A stretch of 64,000 bases of DNA, from the NCBI RefSeq assembly GCF_041227145.1, contig NZ_JBGFSP010000004.1:124001-188000 (forward strand), given 5' to 3'. Below are positions 19,776 through 29,513 of this stretch, piece after piece. The stretch comes from Bacteroides sp. AN502(2024) (lineage in GTDB: Bacteria; Bacteroidota; Bacteroidia; Bacteroidales; Bacteroidaceae). A program made the translations under genes and the position numbers. The stretch's first letter is position 1; every line of letters begins with the position of its first letter. The notes below the pieces were generated by a model, which saw nothing but the letters and a program-made list of their open reading frames with translations, was not told where the DNA came from and ran no database searches.

Positions 19776-20666
19776 TTATCGGGCTTCCCCCTTTATTTTC
19801 AATTTAAATGGAGATCCTTCGGCGTTGCAATATATTGTTATTGTTTTTTCAAAGTATCCAGGATGTTCGGCATTATATATTACTGTCAAAGTATCACTTT
19901 CGTTACTAAAAATAGGCGAATGTGAATAGTCCACTTTCGTACAATTGCAAGAAGTCACAACATTACTTATTACCAACGGATTATTACCCACATTTGTTAA
20001 TACAAAATTTCCCTGTTGACTTTCTTTCCAAGCAAAACTCCCAATATTCATTAGAGTCTGTTTCCAATCAATTTCTGTTTGAAGTTGTTCTTTCACTGTA
20101 TTCAAACTTGTCCCCATAATCAGTTGCTGATATAATTCTCTTACTTGACTATTATGAACAGGATTGCCTATTGCTAATACTTTATTATTTTCGTCTAACA
20201 GAAATGTATGGAAGCGATTATCTTTCGGAAACTTGTTCACTGCGTCAAACATGTTCAGTGAATCTACTATAATAGGAAAAAACAACGCACTCCTCTTTAC
20301 TAATGGAATGATTTCTTTCATTCTATCTACATTTTGAGGACTAAAAACAAATAGGGGGACAATATCCACTTTTGGGTTTATCATCTCTTTTATAAAAATG
20401 TTCCATTCTTTCAATCGTAAATCACAACTTGCACATCCCAAGGAATCCACAAAATTCAGAATTTTATATTCAGCCTTTTGATAATCGTAATTGAAATCAA
20501 CATCTGTTTTATACTGATAAAAATAAATAGAATCCGGAATGATAATAGTCTTATCTGTCCACTCCTCCAACAATGCTATAGTATCCTTATCATATTTTTT
20601 CCTATCACAAGCTCCCAGAAATAAGAACAAGAGAAATACCATCAATAACAGATATCTATTTTTCAT
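19776..20666 (-). CDS. thioredoxin-like/DUF1573 lipoprotein
   Basis: This 296-aa protein has a lipoprotein signal ending FLFLGAC (Cys 20). The N-terminal half looks thioredoxin-like, with a CxxC in VDSLGCASCDLRLKEW (Cys 78 and 81) and a later VLAIGNPVHN segment similar to a redoxin strand. The C-terminal half is a DUF1573 immunoglobulin-like domain with VTSCNCTKV and IYCNAEGSPFKLKIKGEA. The CxxC suggests thiol exchange in the periplasm, perhaps on the Cys-rich small proteins encoded nearby; this is inference. Its start overlaps the end of the preceding propeller gene by 11 bp, so translation is likely coupled. Confidence 0.78.
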   Translation of the reverse strand: MKNRYLLLMVFLLFLFLGACDRKKYDKDTIALLEEWTDKTIIIPDSIYFYQYKTDVDFNYDYQKAEYKILNFVDSLGCASCDLRLKEWNIFIKEMINPKVDIVPLFVFSPQNVDRMKEIIPLVKRSALFFPIIVDSLNMFDAVNKFPKDNRFHTFLLDENNKVLAIGNPVHNSQVRELYQQLIMGTSLNTVKEQLQTEIDWKQTLMNIGSFAWKESQQGNFVLTNVGNNPLVISNVVTSCNCTKVDYSHSPIFSNESDTLTVIYNAEHPGYFEKTITIYCNAEGSPFKLKIKGEAR

Positions 20667-21729
20667 CTATTCTAAACTTTACAAACAACGGATTACTGTC
20701 TTTATGCAGATATTTCTCGACTAAAGGATAAAAGACTGATTGCTCTGAAACATAGTCAGGATACAGCAAACCATAAAAATGACTTCCATCACCTTGTATC
20801 AGTACCAGCCCCATACCCATATCAGCCCAACCTGCAAAAATTTTATTTTTAAGTTTGTCCCAATAAATATCATAATATTTTCGTGAAGGACCAACAGCTC
20901 TGATATATAAAACATCCTCACTTTCCACTACCTCAGTTATTGATTTGAAATATTCGTTCATATTATCTATCTTGTTAAATTCATCAAATGTTTGAGGTAA
21001 CATATCTTCCGGCAATGAAAAATCTTTTCCAAAATCTATATAATATTTAGGAATCAACTTACCATCATTATATTCATCCAGCACAAAATGACCATAATCT
21101 GGAAATATTAAATTATTGTCTCCATACACATAAAAATGATTGCAAACTAATTGTTCATTCTTACGTTTTCTCAATCCTCTCAATTGTCCAGCATTCCACT
21201 CATAAATAGAATACTCATCCTTGCTCTTGAAAAAAAGATAAACGCTATCTTTTATGGAAGTAAAGCGAAAACAATCGTTCAAATTAAAATTTGGAACTTT
21301 CTTTTTCTCTAGAAAATGTCCGTCCAAAGCACTATAAATTAAAATTCCTGTAGGATCCAATATTTCTATCTGAGATTCATCTTTGGAAAAAATAACATCA
21401 CGCAATTCCACATATTCATTAGCCGCTCCCCCTTTATTTCCAACGGAAAACAAGAAACGCCCTTGACGATTAAATGCCAGTACCTGTTTTAGCTTACTGT
21501 CGCAAAATAATATACGTTCTTTACTTACTAAACATTTCTGAGCAATAGAAAGCAAAGAGGATTCGGTCATTTCCAAAGGTATCATGCTATCAATATGCGT
21601 CATTTTGCTCCAATCCGCCTCATGCGCCTGTACTGTTTTTATTACTTTTATATTTTTCTCGGTTTTAACACGATGTCCACAAGAGAGTAAGCTTATACCA
21701 ATAAAGGCTATCAATACATATTTTTTCAT
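20656..21729 (-). CDS. six-bladed beta-propeller lipoprotein
   Basis: From ATG 21729 this is 357 aa and begins MKKYVLIAFIGISLLSCGHR, a clear lipoprotein signal with Cys 17. An in-frame ATG at 21819 would add 30 residues that run back to the preceding small gene and break the signal, so it is not used. Blade motifs include FNRQGRFLFSVGNKGGAANEY and the ending NPLVEKYLHKDSNPLFVKF-like tail with DSNPLFVKF, shared by the family. It follows the NVEAL gene at 21813 and precedes a DUF1573 gene, which is the order seen in other units of the locus. Confidence 0.75.
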   Translation of the reverse strand: MKKYVLIAFIGISLLSCGHRVKTEKNIKVIKTVQAHEADWSKMTHIDSMIPLEMTESSLLSIAQKCLVSKERILFCDSKLKQVLAFNRQGRFLFSVGNKGGAANEYVELRDVIFSKDESQIEILDPTGILIYSALDGHFLEKKKVPNFNLNDCFRFTSIKDSVYLFFKSKDEYSIYEWNAGQLRGLRKRKNEQLVCNHFYVYGDNNLIFPDYGHFVLDEYNDGKLIPKYYIDFGKDFSLPEDMLPQTFDEFNKIDNMNEYFKSITEVVESEDVLYIRAVGPSRKYYDIYWDKLKNKIFAGWADMGMGLVLIQGDGSHFYGLLYPDYVSEQSVFYPLVEKYLHKDSNPLFVKFRIDEK

Positions 21730-21812
21730 CTTTTCATACTTTAAAAAGGAGCCAAGTTGACCAATATAATTTATAATGGACAACTTGGTCCCCATCAAAT
21801 AATTAACATTTT

Positions 21813-22064
21813 TCAACAATCGCTAGGATAGCATTCTTCCCTGCCACCACTCATACAAGACACTGCGGTCTTATATTGAATTGGAGGAGGACATTGGAAT
21901 GTATATCGAGTATAATTTCCCGTTCCAGATTCTCCACCAGCTATTGCTTCATAATTAGCCAATATAAGTTCCGCAACAGAAACCCCTTGGGATTTATACA
22001 CATTATATCCAGCCACTACCATGACAATGGTGATTACCAACATAAATCGAATCTTATTTTTCAT
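21813..22064 (-). CDS. NVEAL-type small Cys-rich secreted protein (variant motif)
   Basis: From ATG 22064 the product is 83 aa: MKNKIRFMLVITIVMVVAGY is a hydrophobic leader, then the family block SVAELILANYEAIAGGESG, where NYEAIA stands for the usual NVEALA, and a variable tail with four Cys (FQCPPP, SCMSGG, EECYPSDC). The layout is that of a peptide precursor: constant leader plus variable cysteine-bearing tail. An upstream in-frame ATG at 22091 adds only nine residues. The 95-bp upstream gap shares the phrase ATTTATCATTTCAACAG with the leader repeats found before other NVEAL genes. It heads a unit with a propeller and a DUF1573 gene. Confidence 0.72.
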   Translation of the reverse strand: MKNKIRFMLVITIVMVVAGYNVYKSQGVSVAELILANYEAIAGGESGTGNYTRYTFQCPPPIQYKTAVSCMSGGREECYPSDC

Positions 22065-22159
22065 TGTATAATTTTTATATTTGTTTTTCAATATAATACA
22101 TTCTCTGTATTTATCATTTCAACAGATAGCAAAACAAATTTGCACTAATCTCTTATTAA

Positions 22160-23854
22160 CTATTTTGCCTCAACCTCCTTTTTCAAATTAGAATTCAGTT
22201 TATTATAGTCGACTATTAATTTTTCCATTTCCTTTCTCATTTCCTTTATCGCTGTCGATTGAACTTTCGGTTCTTTTGTCAACACAATCTCTGCCGCACG
22301 CTTCAACTTCTCCAGTTGCCGACACTCTGGTTCGGCATAAAGTTTCGCCAACAAATAATACGGATAGATACGCCCCGGAAGCCGGTGCGTAGATCGAATC
22401 AGGTATTCTTCCGCTTTCTCATACGCTCCCGATGCTTGATAATTCTTGCCAATGATATTCAGAATCATAGGATCACTACTATGTGCCATTGCTTCCTCCA
22501 ATATCCTTGTCGAGTTGTCATACTCTTTTAATTTATGAAGAGAATATCCGTATTCAAACATAAATGCTCCACGATTCGCTAATTGGGGATGTAATCTCTC
22601 GTAATCTTTTTTAGCAGATCGGTAATCCCCTATATTATAAAGCATCTTGCCACGATACCACTCCTTACACGCATCATATTGGTTGTTTTTCCAATAATAT
22701 GTTCCCAATAACACCATCATTGAAATAAAAAGTAATAATATAATCTTTGAACGCCCAATAATACAAGCTGCCAACAAAAAATAGAATGTCACGGCAAAGC
22801 CGGGAATCTGCATCGGATAAGAAGAAAAGGCAAATACCAAAACTGAAATTACACTCCCACAAAGGCCTATCCTTCCTTCACCACTCCCCTTCCAAATACA
22901 AAATCCAATAACCAAAGAGACAACTAATAAAAAAGGAATCCCGTATTCTACTGCCACTTGCAGGTATTCATTAAAAGCATATTCCGGACTTCCTGCCACC
23001 AACTCTTCCGTCTCCGAATATTCTCCATTGGCGAAATAATCTTCCTGAGTCCTGCCATAGGCCGAAACAAAACTCCCTGTTCCATGTCCTATAACCGGAC
23101 TTTCGGCAATAACCATACTACTGATTTTCCACATGAACAAACGCCCATTAGCGGAAGTTGCTTTCAGTTGGAAAAGGGCGTAACCAATCACAACGGTTGT
23201 AACACAGCCTGCAATACAAGCCAGTATCACCTTTCTCCTATATCTCTTTCCAATCTCCTTTAATCTACTTCCCCATGAAGCGTGCATCCCATATACCCAT
23301 GTACCTGATATTGTGGCAGCAATCCAAGCCGAACGACTCATACCCGCAGGCAACACACAAAGAATCAACAACATCACTCCCAATGACATGTAATACTTTC
23401 CCTGTTCTACCCATGTACGTTCCGTTTTTTCTTTCAAGTTTAGCCATTCATACATGCAAAGCGGGAATATCGTCGCCAAATATCCCGAATAAGGTCCCGG
23501 ATTATAGAAGGACCCCGTGAGCGCATATAAGGAGTGATTCGAAACAGCCAGACCGTATATCTGTCTCAATCCCCAAATGGCTTCAATACCTCCCAATACA
23601 ATCAAAATCCATGTCACGATGGGTGGAAAAGAGAGACATTGTTTTCTATTCAGACAAAAAGCACACACACAGCAAACGACAAAAACAAAGGTCATACGTC
23701 CCAACCATAGTTTTTGATAGGCTATTTCGCCGACAGGAATATCATTCGGAGTGGCAAAGGCCACTACGCTCAGAACGGCAGTAACTCCTGTCAGAGTGAG
23801 CACATCTGCCATATCCTTTTTTGTCATTCGTATCAATTCCAACCTTAGCTTCAT
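22160..23854 (-). CDS. O-antigen-ligase-like (Wzy_C) membrane protein with TPR tail
   Basis: The 564-aa protein has about ten transmembrane helices in residues 15-390. Between them is the Wzy_C-type periplasmic loop, with IGHGTGSFVSAYG and SPEYAFNEYLQVAVEYGIPF, the region that in O-antigen ligases and polymerases holds the catalytic site. The last 150 residues are TPR-like helical repeats (LFEYGYSLHKLKEYDNSTRI, IIGKNYQASGAYEKAEEYLI). In this context it need not act on lipopolysaccharide. It lies 3 bp after the signal peptidase gene in what looks like one operon with the glutaminase-like and transglutaminase-like genes, and directly before an NVEAL gene. Confidence 0.75.
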   Translation of the reverse strand: MKLRLELIRMTKKDMADVLTLTGVTAVLSVVAFATPNDIPVGEIAYQKLWLGRMTFVFVVCCVCAFCLNRKQCLSFPPIVTWILIVLGGIEAIWGLRQIYGLAVSNHSLYALTGSFYNPGPYSGYLATIFPLCMYEWLNLKEKTERTWVEQGKYYMSLGVMLLILCVLPAGMSRSAWIAATISGTWVYGMHASWGSRLKEIGKRYRRKVILACIAGCVTTVVIGYALFQLKATSANGRLFMWKISSMVIAESPVIGHGTGSFVSAYGRTQEDYFANGEYSETEELVAGSPEYAFNEYLQVAVEYGIPFLLVVSLVIGFCIWKGSGEGRIGLCGSVISVLVFAFSSYPMQIPGFAVTFYFLLAACIIGRSKIILLLFISMMVLLGTYYWKNNQYDACKEWYRGKMLYNIGDYRSAKKDYERLHPQLANRGAFMFEYGYSLHKLKEYDNSTRILEEAMAHSSDPMILNIIGKNYQASGAYEKAEEYLIRSTHRLPGRIYPYYLLAKLYAEPECRQLEKLKRAAEIVLTKEPKVQSTAIKEMRKEMEKLIVDYNKLNSNLKKEVEAK

Positions 23855-23857
23855 TCT

Positions 23858-24733
23858 TTATTTAATTTTCTTCATCATCCTGTTCCAACGAGGCTTCTCC
23901 GTAAATTTATCTTCCGAATACCAAATACGGGTAGCCTTACCTACAATGTATTCTTCGGGTAGCATCCCCCAGTATCTTGAATCCTGTGAATTTGCCATAT
24001 TATCACCGGACACAAAATAATAGTTCTTTTTAAAGCGATATTGGGTAATCACGCTGTCTCCCAATACTATTTGCCCGTCTTTTATACGTAGTTTCTTCTT
24101 TTGTTCCCAACCGATCAACTGCTTGTACAAAAGACAATTCGTACGATTCATCTTTACTGTCTGCCCTTTCTTAGGAATCGTCAAAGGTCCGAACTCACGG
24201 ATGGTCCATCCCATTTGTTTGTCATACGGAAATGTACCTACTACAACACCATACTGTTCCGGATGTTCCAAGTTCGCCAGATATTGCTGGGCATTGTAGT
24301 TCCCCAACCGTTCATCACAACCGCGTACTTTATAAAATCCTTTCCGAATCTCCAATGTATCTCCCGGCAATGCAATACAACGCTTTACATAATACTGCAT
24401 CACATCCATCCGAATACTATCCCAACGGTTCATCTGATAAGGAAAATTGAAAACCAGTATATCGTTTCTCTTGAAACTTCCCCATCCGGGCATCCTATGG
24501 ATAGTGATGTCCTTATTATCCAAAGCTGCAAACACATCGAACAAACGAGCCCCTTTTATCATTTTATTGACCAATATCCGGTCGCCATCCTTTAATGCCG
24601 GTTCCATAGAGTCCGAAGGTATCCTGAACGAAGTAAAACAGAACAGTTGAATCAAGAACAAAATGACTACCATGCAGAAGATGAAGAACGCCAAATTCTC
24701 CAATATTGTCCAAATTCTCTTCACTTTGCTCAT
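23858..24733 (-). CDS. signal peptidase I (S26 family), accessory copy
   Basis: The 291-aa membrane protease has one N-terminal helix (residues 12-32), then the catalytic serine region FRIPSDSMEPAL (Ser 42), the catalytic lysine in YYVKRCIALPGD (Lys 117), and the conserved C-terminal block VSGDNMANSQDSRYWGMLP. It would cleave signal peptides on the outer face of the inner membrane. Its place inside the NVEAL/propeller cluster suggests a dedicated substrate, for example the EALA motif of the NVEAL precursors, which fits the A-x-A rule; that is inference. Its start overlaps the end of the upstream gene by 4 bp, and its stop is 3 bp from the next gene. Confidence 0.9.
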   Translation of the reverse strand: MSKVKRIWTILENLAFFIFCMVVILFLIQLFCFTSFRIPSDSMEPALKDGDRILVNKMIKGARLFDVFAALDNKDITIHRMPGWGSFKRNDILVFNFPYQMNRWDSIRMDVMQYYVKRCIALPGDTLEIRKGFYKVRGCDERLGNYNAQQYLANLEHPEQYGVVVGTFPYDKQMGWTIREFGPLTIPKKGQTVKMNRTNCLLYKQLIGWEQKKKLRIKDGQIVLGDSVITQYRFKKNYYFVSGDNMANSQDSRYWGMLPEEYIVGKATRIWYSEDKFTEKPRWNRMMKKIK

Positions 24734-26589
24734 AAGCTTCCCTTTAATTGAATCAATTTACGATAAGCCATTAACCCTAACACACATTTCACACGTTCGT
24801 CATCATGCTCCAATAATCCTACAGATGGAAAAATCATATTCTTCATTCTTTCCTCCAAATAACTCGCCCACAAGCATAACTGCCCCCAATGTATATCAGC
24901 GTAACTGAAATCCTGTTCCGCCTCTACAACAGCAGTTGTCATCATCAGCATATTGGCAGCCGCTTCTACGGCACAGTCTTCCAATTTCACCTGTTTACTG
25001 GCAACAGGATACAAACCTATATCATATGGCGGGTATTTTTTGCTCCAATGAATATCTTCACAGTACTCGAATATGGGATCCAACAAACCTCTCATCCAGT
25101 CGGTACGATGAAAGGATAACAATACCGGAAAACTCTTATAAGCTTCCCTAACATTACCCAAAGTATCGCCCAAACAAAAAAGCTTATTACCAGAAAATGA
25201 CATAAATCGATGAGAGGATACAAAATTACGGTAAGCAGGAAGCATTCGTTCGGCAAAGGCTTTATTCCCTGCTTGAAATGCTTTGGAGTTCCATCGGCTA
25301 TCTAAAAGAGCACATTCCGCTTTAAGTTCCTTATATCTATTTCCTACGGATTTCATTAATTCTTTTACCTCCCTTGTCCCACCACTATTCCAAAGAGGAG
25401 ACAGAACCTCGCCATCATATTGCAGCACCTGTCCTTCTTCATATCCGACAAGTAATACCCCACTATTCCTATCCTCTCCATTTCCCACGTACAGCTTTTG
25501 AGACAAAACGGCATGACCATCCATACATGAAAAGGTTGTTTCATCTGCTGTCATAGCCAAATACAAACTGTCTGACTTCACAAAACGCCAATCCTGTTCA
25601 GCCCAACTATCAATCTTCCTCTTGCCAAACATCCATTCCGTATCCACATCGAACAAAATTTCCACCGTATGTTTTCCACTTTCCGTACAGACCTGATAGG
25701 AAATAAAACCGACAGGCCATCCTGTCATATCCCATTTTTCCGACAAGGAAGGTGAGACAAAGTCTATCTGAAGCTCCACCTCTCCACATTGGAAAATAAA
25801 TTGAGTCTGCGTAGCTTGTACATTCATCTTTTTCAGAGTTGCCGGTTCTGCATCAGCATAAGTTTTATTTTCTATATACAAGCCGAAATCCAACAAAGCA
25901 GGACCTCCCGTATTCCGACAATATGCAGCCAGGACATTATCTCCATTGACAATTTGAGCTACTGTTCCATCCGTTAAACGATAGCATCCCGTTCGAGAAA
26001 GAACTGTTTCTTCCCCTAACAAATATTCTCCATTACAGAAAAGCTTTATCCGGTCGTCACATACATAGCGGACATACACTTTATGATCCTTCAAAACATC
26101 TTTATTATCTACATTAACATGCCTGCGGACATAAATATTTTCCACTCCCCACAGGGTATGAACCGGATAATAATATCCCTTTGCCGAACCAAAAGCACCG
26201 TTACCTCCACTCCACAAAGAATCATTATATTTCCCCTGTTCCCATCCTTTTCCCGGATATAAAAACGAATATTTCCCCGTCCATCCGATAGTATCCTCCG
26301 AAAGAGGAGCTAAAGGAGAGATACGCAAAGAATCGCCTCCCATAAAACGATAAGCTTTGCTGTCTACACACAAAATACCTGTGATCGGAAATGCTTTTCC
26401 GGTTCTCAACTGCGGATAACTTTTATTCAACGAATCACCTATAACTTTGATACTAACATCAGGAGTAATCGCCAATAACGTATGTTCAGAAGGAACAACA
26501 CCGGAAAGATGCGAAATCTTCTTCTCCGAATAAGAACAAGCATATACCAGAGAAATAATCCCCGAGATTATAATTATTCTCCATGCCAT
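24730..26589 (-). CDS. glutaminase-like lipoprotein (DUF4964/DUF5127/DUF4965 type), C-terminally short
   Basis: From ATG 26589 this is 619 aa with a lipoprotein signal (MAWRIIIISGIISLVYACSY). Domain order: a DUF4964-like start (ITGILCVDSKAYRFMGGD), a galactose-binding-type beta sandwich (about residues 100-240, VENIYVRRHVNV), a DUF5127-like sandwich (FIFQCGEVELQIDFVSPSL, GFISYQVCTESGKHTVEI), and a helical DUF4965-like part (YPPYDIGLYPVAS, EDCAVEAAANMLMMTTA). Bacteroides glutaminase-A-like proteins are commonly near 800-850 aa; this one ends early, so most of the last helical domain is missing. Deamidase activity is therefore uncertain. A start at 26619 would overlap the preceding gene by 10 bp. 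It sits between the transglutaminase-like and signal peptidase genes. Confidence 0.7.
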   Translation of the reverse strand: MAWRIIIISGIISLVYACSYSEKKISHLSGVVPSEHTLLAITPDVSIKVIGDSLNKSYPQLRTGKAFPITGILCVDSKAYRFMGGDSLRISPLAPLSEDTIGWTGKYSFLYPGKGWEQGKYNDSLWSGGNGAFGSAKGYYYPVHTLWGVENIYVRRHVNVDNKDVLKDHKVYVRYVCDDRIKLFCNGEYLLGEETVLSRTGCYRLTDGTVAQIVNGDNVLAAYCRNTGGPALLDFGLYIENKTYADAEPATLKKMNVQATQTQFIFQCGEVELQIDFVSPSLSEKWDMTGWPVGFISYQVCTESGKHTVEILFDVDTEWMFGKRKIDSWAEQDWRFVKSDSLYLAMTADETTFSCMDGHAVLSQKLYVGNGEDRNSGVLLVGYEEGQVLQYDGEVLSPLWNSGGTREVKELMKSVGNRYKELKAECALLDSRWNSKAFQAGNKAFAERMLPAYRNFVSSHRFMSFSGNKLFCLGDTLGNVREAYKSFPVLLSFHRTDWMRGLLDPIFEYCEDIHWSKKYPPYDIGLYPVASKQVKLEDCAVEAAANMLMMTTAVVEAEQDFSYADIHWGQLCLWASYLEERMKNMIFPSVGLLEHDDERVKCVLGLMAYRKLIQLKGSL

Positions 26590-26609
26590 GATAAGCCCGA
26601 TATGAGTTT

Positions 26610-28619
26610 TTATTTCCATAATTGAGTTCCGTTTTCATAAATAAAGATTCTCTCTTCCTGTCCACGCGTATGATTTTTCAGAAGCAACAGCGTATTTACG
26701 GGAATATCCCGAAATACCAGTGAATCGGCTGCCGCTTTTATTTTTCCGGCAGACTTCCAATCCCTGTCACAATAGAATAACTCATACACATCATCAGGGC
26801 GAACATAATTATCCATATTGCGCGGAGTATAAACAATGCGGTCTACACGGGCTTTTCTACCTAAGTCAAGCCCCGCCCACCCACCGGTAGGCTTAAAATA
26901 ATCGAAGGAAGTCCATGCTTTCCCGTCAAATACATTAGTATATTCATGTGTTCCGTCATGTTGATAGCATCCGGGAGTCCCTATCATTTTCCCTGATAAA
27001 GCTATGGTATCACTCGTCTCATAAAAAGCAACTTCCGCAATATTACAGAAGCTCTTAGCCGGCCCCCAATATCTAAGATAACGATACTCTTTATCAGACC
27101 AACTCTTTACAGTCGTATTCAAACGATCAGGCTTACTTTGAATAATAAATAACGTATCTTCATCCGAGAAATCCGGACTATTGCTCCCGGTAAAAACCCC
27201 TCCTATCATCCGGTCTCTGTACCTATTTTCTCTTTCGATATTATATTTTGCATATAATACCACATCCTGCTTCTCTTTCCCGGCAGGATAATAATGAAGT
27301 TCGTTAGTTTCTCTATCCATATAAAAAGGATCAGTCAAAAAAAACAATGTTCCATTCTCATAAGTAGCTACTCTCAAAACTGTCCCTTTACGAACATATC
27401 GAAAAGACAAATGACCGGCATCATATACTGTCCAATCAATTGGAATCCAACGATCTCCATTAGTGGCACATAAATAAGCAATCTTACCACTCCTTTTCTC
27501 CTTATACTGTTTTTCCAAAGGAATATTCAGATTCTTTCGATACAAATATGCATAATCAAAAGTTACATCCTTAAACTTAGGAATATGCCAAAATGGACAC
27601 ACTTCTTCTCCATATTGTGCCATCTGCTTGTGTAACTCCCTATTCACACTAAAAGTGTTTCTGTATATCTTGGCAGCTCCCTCACGTTGATACAAGGAAC
27701 ATTTACGAACACGTATTAAATTCCTCATAAAGTCAGATATATATCCTTCCCCATTTTTATCCCAAACTATTACCCAAAAGTGAGCAGCATTAGCATTACC
27801 ACGTGCAGGCAGGTAATCTATTGCACAAGGAATGCCTAGAGCACGGAATAAGTAGATTGCAAAATCCGTTAATTCCCTGCAACTGCCAGTCTGATATTGC
27901 ACAAATTCCGGTCCTATATGCCCGAAGGAGAAAGGAACGATAGAAGTATAATAAGTATTTTTATCCGGTAATTTTTTCATCAGGTATCTGGCTGCCACTA
28001 ATGGATCTTCTTTATCTAAGGTGGTAGACAATCGTAATGAATCCAATAACGAATTATATTTTTCATAATACATTTCCCGCCAATAAGTCAATGGTTCATC
28101 ACCTATCCGGTAAGGCAATAAGTATTCACAAAATGTTTCAAATGAAATATTCTTTCCCCAAGGTTGTTCCTGCCAAACTTTAAATGCCCAGTCGATGTTA
28201 TGGCATAGGTAGGCAGAATCTATTTCCAGAATATCCCGTTTCTTACTGATCTCTTTCATAGGACCATATATTTTCTTAATCGAATCAGCTACTTGTTGCG
28301 CCGTTTTACGTTTACGAACTTTTAGCCAAACATAATAAGACTTATAATTCTCCAACTGTTCACCATAAGCATAGGTATAAAAAGGCATATTTTCTATCAG
28401 AAAACAGGCAGCCTTATATTTTAAACTATCGGCAGGATTCTTTTGATAATGACGAAGTACCTTTTGTAACTCTTTCCTATTGTTTTTAGCAAATTGCAAT
28501 GCAGCTTCAAGAGGAGTTATCATTTCTTCTCTGAATGTTATCCTATCCACTATTCGCCATCCCAGCCAGATAAGTAGCACCCAAACTATAAGTTGGATAT
28601 ATCCTAAATGCCTCATCAA
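26610..28619 (-). CDS. transglutaminase-like protein with C-terminal discoidin-type domain
   Basis: The 669-aa product starts with a membrane anchor (IQLIVWVLLIWLGWRIV). The middle carries a papain-like transglutaminase core: Cys in QTGSCRELTDFAIYLFRALG, then His in NAAHFWVIVWDKNG, with a following Asp, matching the Cys-His-Asp triad. The C-terminal 150 residues look like an F5/8 type C (discoidin) sugar- or surface-binding domain (VAFYETSDTIAL, GGWAGLDLGRKARVDRIVYT). Such enzymes cross-link or hydrolyse peptide side chains or cleave peptide bonds. The first codons (MMRHLG) fall inside the repeated sequence that follows DUF1573 genes elsewhere here, so the junction with the upstream gene appears to be recombinational. 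Confidence 0.78.
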   Translation of the reverse strand: MMRHLGYIQLIVWVLLIWLGWRIVDRITFREEMITPLEAALQFAKNNRKELQKVLRHYQKNPADSLKYKAACFLIENMPFYTYAYGEQLENYKSYYVWLKVRKRKTAQQVADSIKKIYGPMKEISKKRDILEIDSAYLCHNIDWAFKVWQEQPWGKNISFETFCEYLLPYRIGDEPLTYWREMYYEKYNSLLDSLRLSTTLDKEDPLVAARYLMKKLPDKNTYYTSIVPFSFGHIGPEFVQYQTGSCRELTDFAIYLFRALGIPCAIDYLPARGNANAAHFWVIVWDKNGEGYISDFMRNLIRVRKCSLYQREGAAKIYRNTFSVNRELHKQMAQYGEEVCPFWHIPKFKDVTFDYAYLYRKNLNIPLEKQYKEKRSGKIAYLCATNGDRWIPIDWTVYDAGHLSFRYVRKGTVLRVATYENGTLFFLTDPFYMDRETNELHYYPAGKEKQDVVLYAKYNIERENRYRDRMIGGVFTGSNSPDFSDEDTLFIIQSKPDRLNTTVKSWSDKEYRYLRYWGPAKSFCNIAEVAFYETSDTIALSGKMIGTPGCYQHDGTHEYTNVFDGKAWTSFDYFKPTGGWAGLDLGRKARVDRIVYTPRNMDNYVRPDDVYELFYCDRDWKSAGKIKAAADSLVFRDIPVNTLLLLKNHTRGQEERIFIYENGTQLWK

Positions 28620-28635
28620 ATCTTTTCTTAATTAT

Positions 28636-29511
28636 TCATTTTGCATTTCCACTAATTTTCAAATGGAACGGAGAGCCTTCTGCATTACAATACACACTAA
28701 TCGTTTTACTGAAATGTTCAGGATGCTCTGCATGATATCTTATTTTTAAATTTAAGTTCATGTCTGGTTGAACAGGCTCTTTGGAATATTCAACTGTAGT
28801 ACAACCACAAGAAGTAATCACATCATTTATTACTAATGGAGTTTTTCCGGTATTGCAGATTTCGAATTCGACCTCTTGCTCTTTCTCCCAAGAAAAACTC
28901 CCCATTTCGATTTGAGACGAAGAGAGCGAAACAGTAGTCAATGGTTGATTATCCAAGAAAGATGAATATTGTTTGCCTGAGATAATAGTCCGATAAAGTT
29001 CTTTGATACGCGGATTCTGCACTGGATTACCAATAGCAACAACTTTATTATTTTTATCTAATAAAAAAGTCTGATATTGCATATCAGAAGGAAAATGATT
29101 TATTCTATTTAAAACATCCAATGTATCAATACAAATTGGATACATGAATCTTTCCATCCTTAAAGTAAAGTATATATCACGTCCATTTTTTGGAAAAAAG
29201 AAAAATAAGAACTGAACTTTATTAGGATAAATAGAATCAATATTAGTAATATAATTGTTCCATTCAGATAAATGCAACTTACAACTAGTACATCCCATAG
29301 AGTCTACATATGCTACTATCTTATATTCACTGTCATGTATAGCGAAATTCGGTACTCTTTCACTTCCTTGAATACTAAATTTTAAACTTTCAGGAAAAAG
29401 AATCTCTTTATCTATCCATTCCTTTAATATTTTCTCTGCTTGTATACTCTTTTCGTTTTGACAAGAGAAAATGCAAATAAAAAGAAAAACTATATATGTA
29501 AAATATTTCAT
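28636..29511 (-). CDS. thioredoxin-like/DUF1573 lipoprotein
   Basis: From ATG 29511 this is 291 aa with signal MKYFTYIVFLFICIFSCQNE (lipid Cys 17). The redox-type CxxC is in VDSMGCTSCKLHLSEWN. The C-terminal DUF1573 domain ends ISVYCNAEGSPFHLKISGNA. The last 150 or so bases are identical to the end of the gene at 32112-32975 and nearly so to 52845-53726, although the first two-thirds of the proteins differ strongly; gene conversion or recent duplication is implied. It lies 2 bp after the stop of the upstream propeller gene and 16 bp before the transglutaminase-like gene. Confidence 0.8.
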   Translation of the reverse strand: MKYFTYIVFLFICIFSCQNEKSIQAEKILKEWIDKEILFPESLKFSIQGSERVPNFAIHDSEYKIVAYVDSMGCTSCKLHLSEWNNYITNIDSIYPNKVQFLFFFFPKNGRDIYFTLRMERFMYPICIDTLDVLNRINHFPSDMQYQTFLLDKNNKVVAIGNPVQNPRIKELYRTIISGKQYSSFLDNQPLTTVSLSSSQIEMGSFSWEKEQEVEFEICNTGKTPLVINDVITSCGCTTVEYSKEPVQPDMNLNLKIRYHAEHPEHFSKTISVYCNAEGSPFHLKISGNAK

Positions 29512-29513
29512 AG

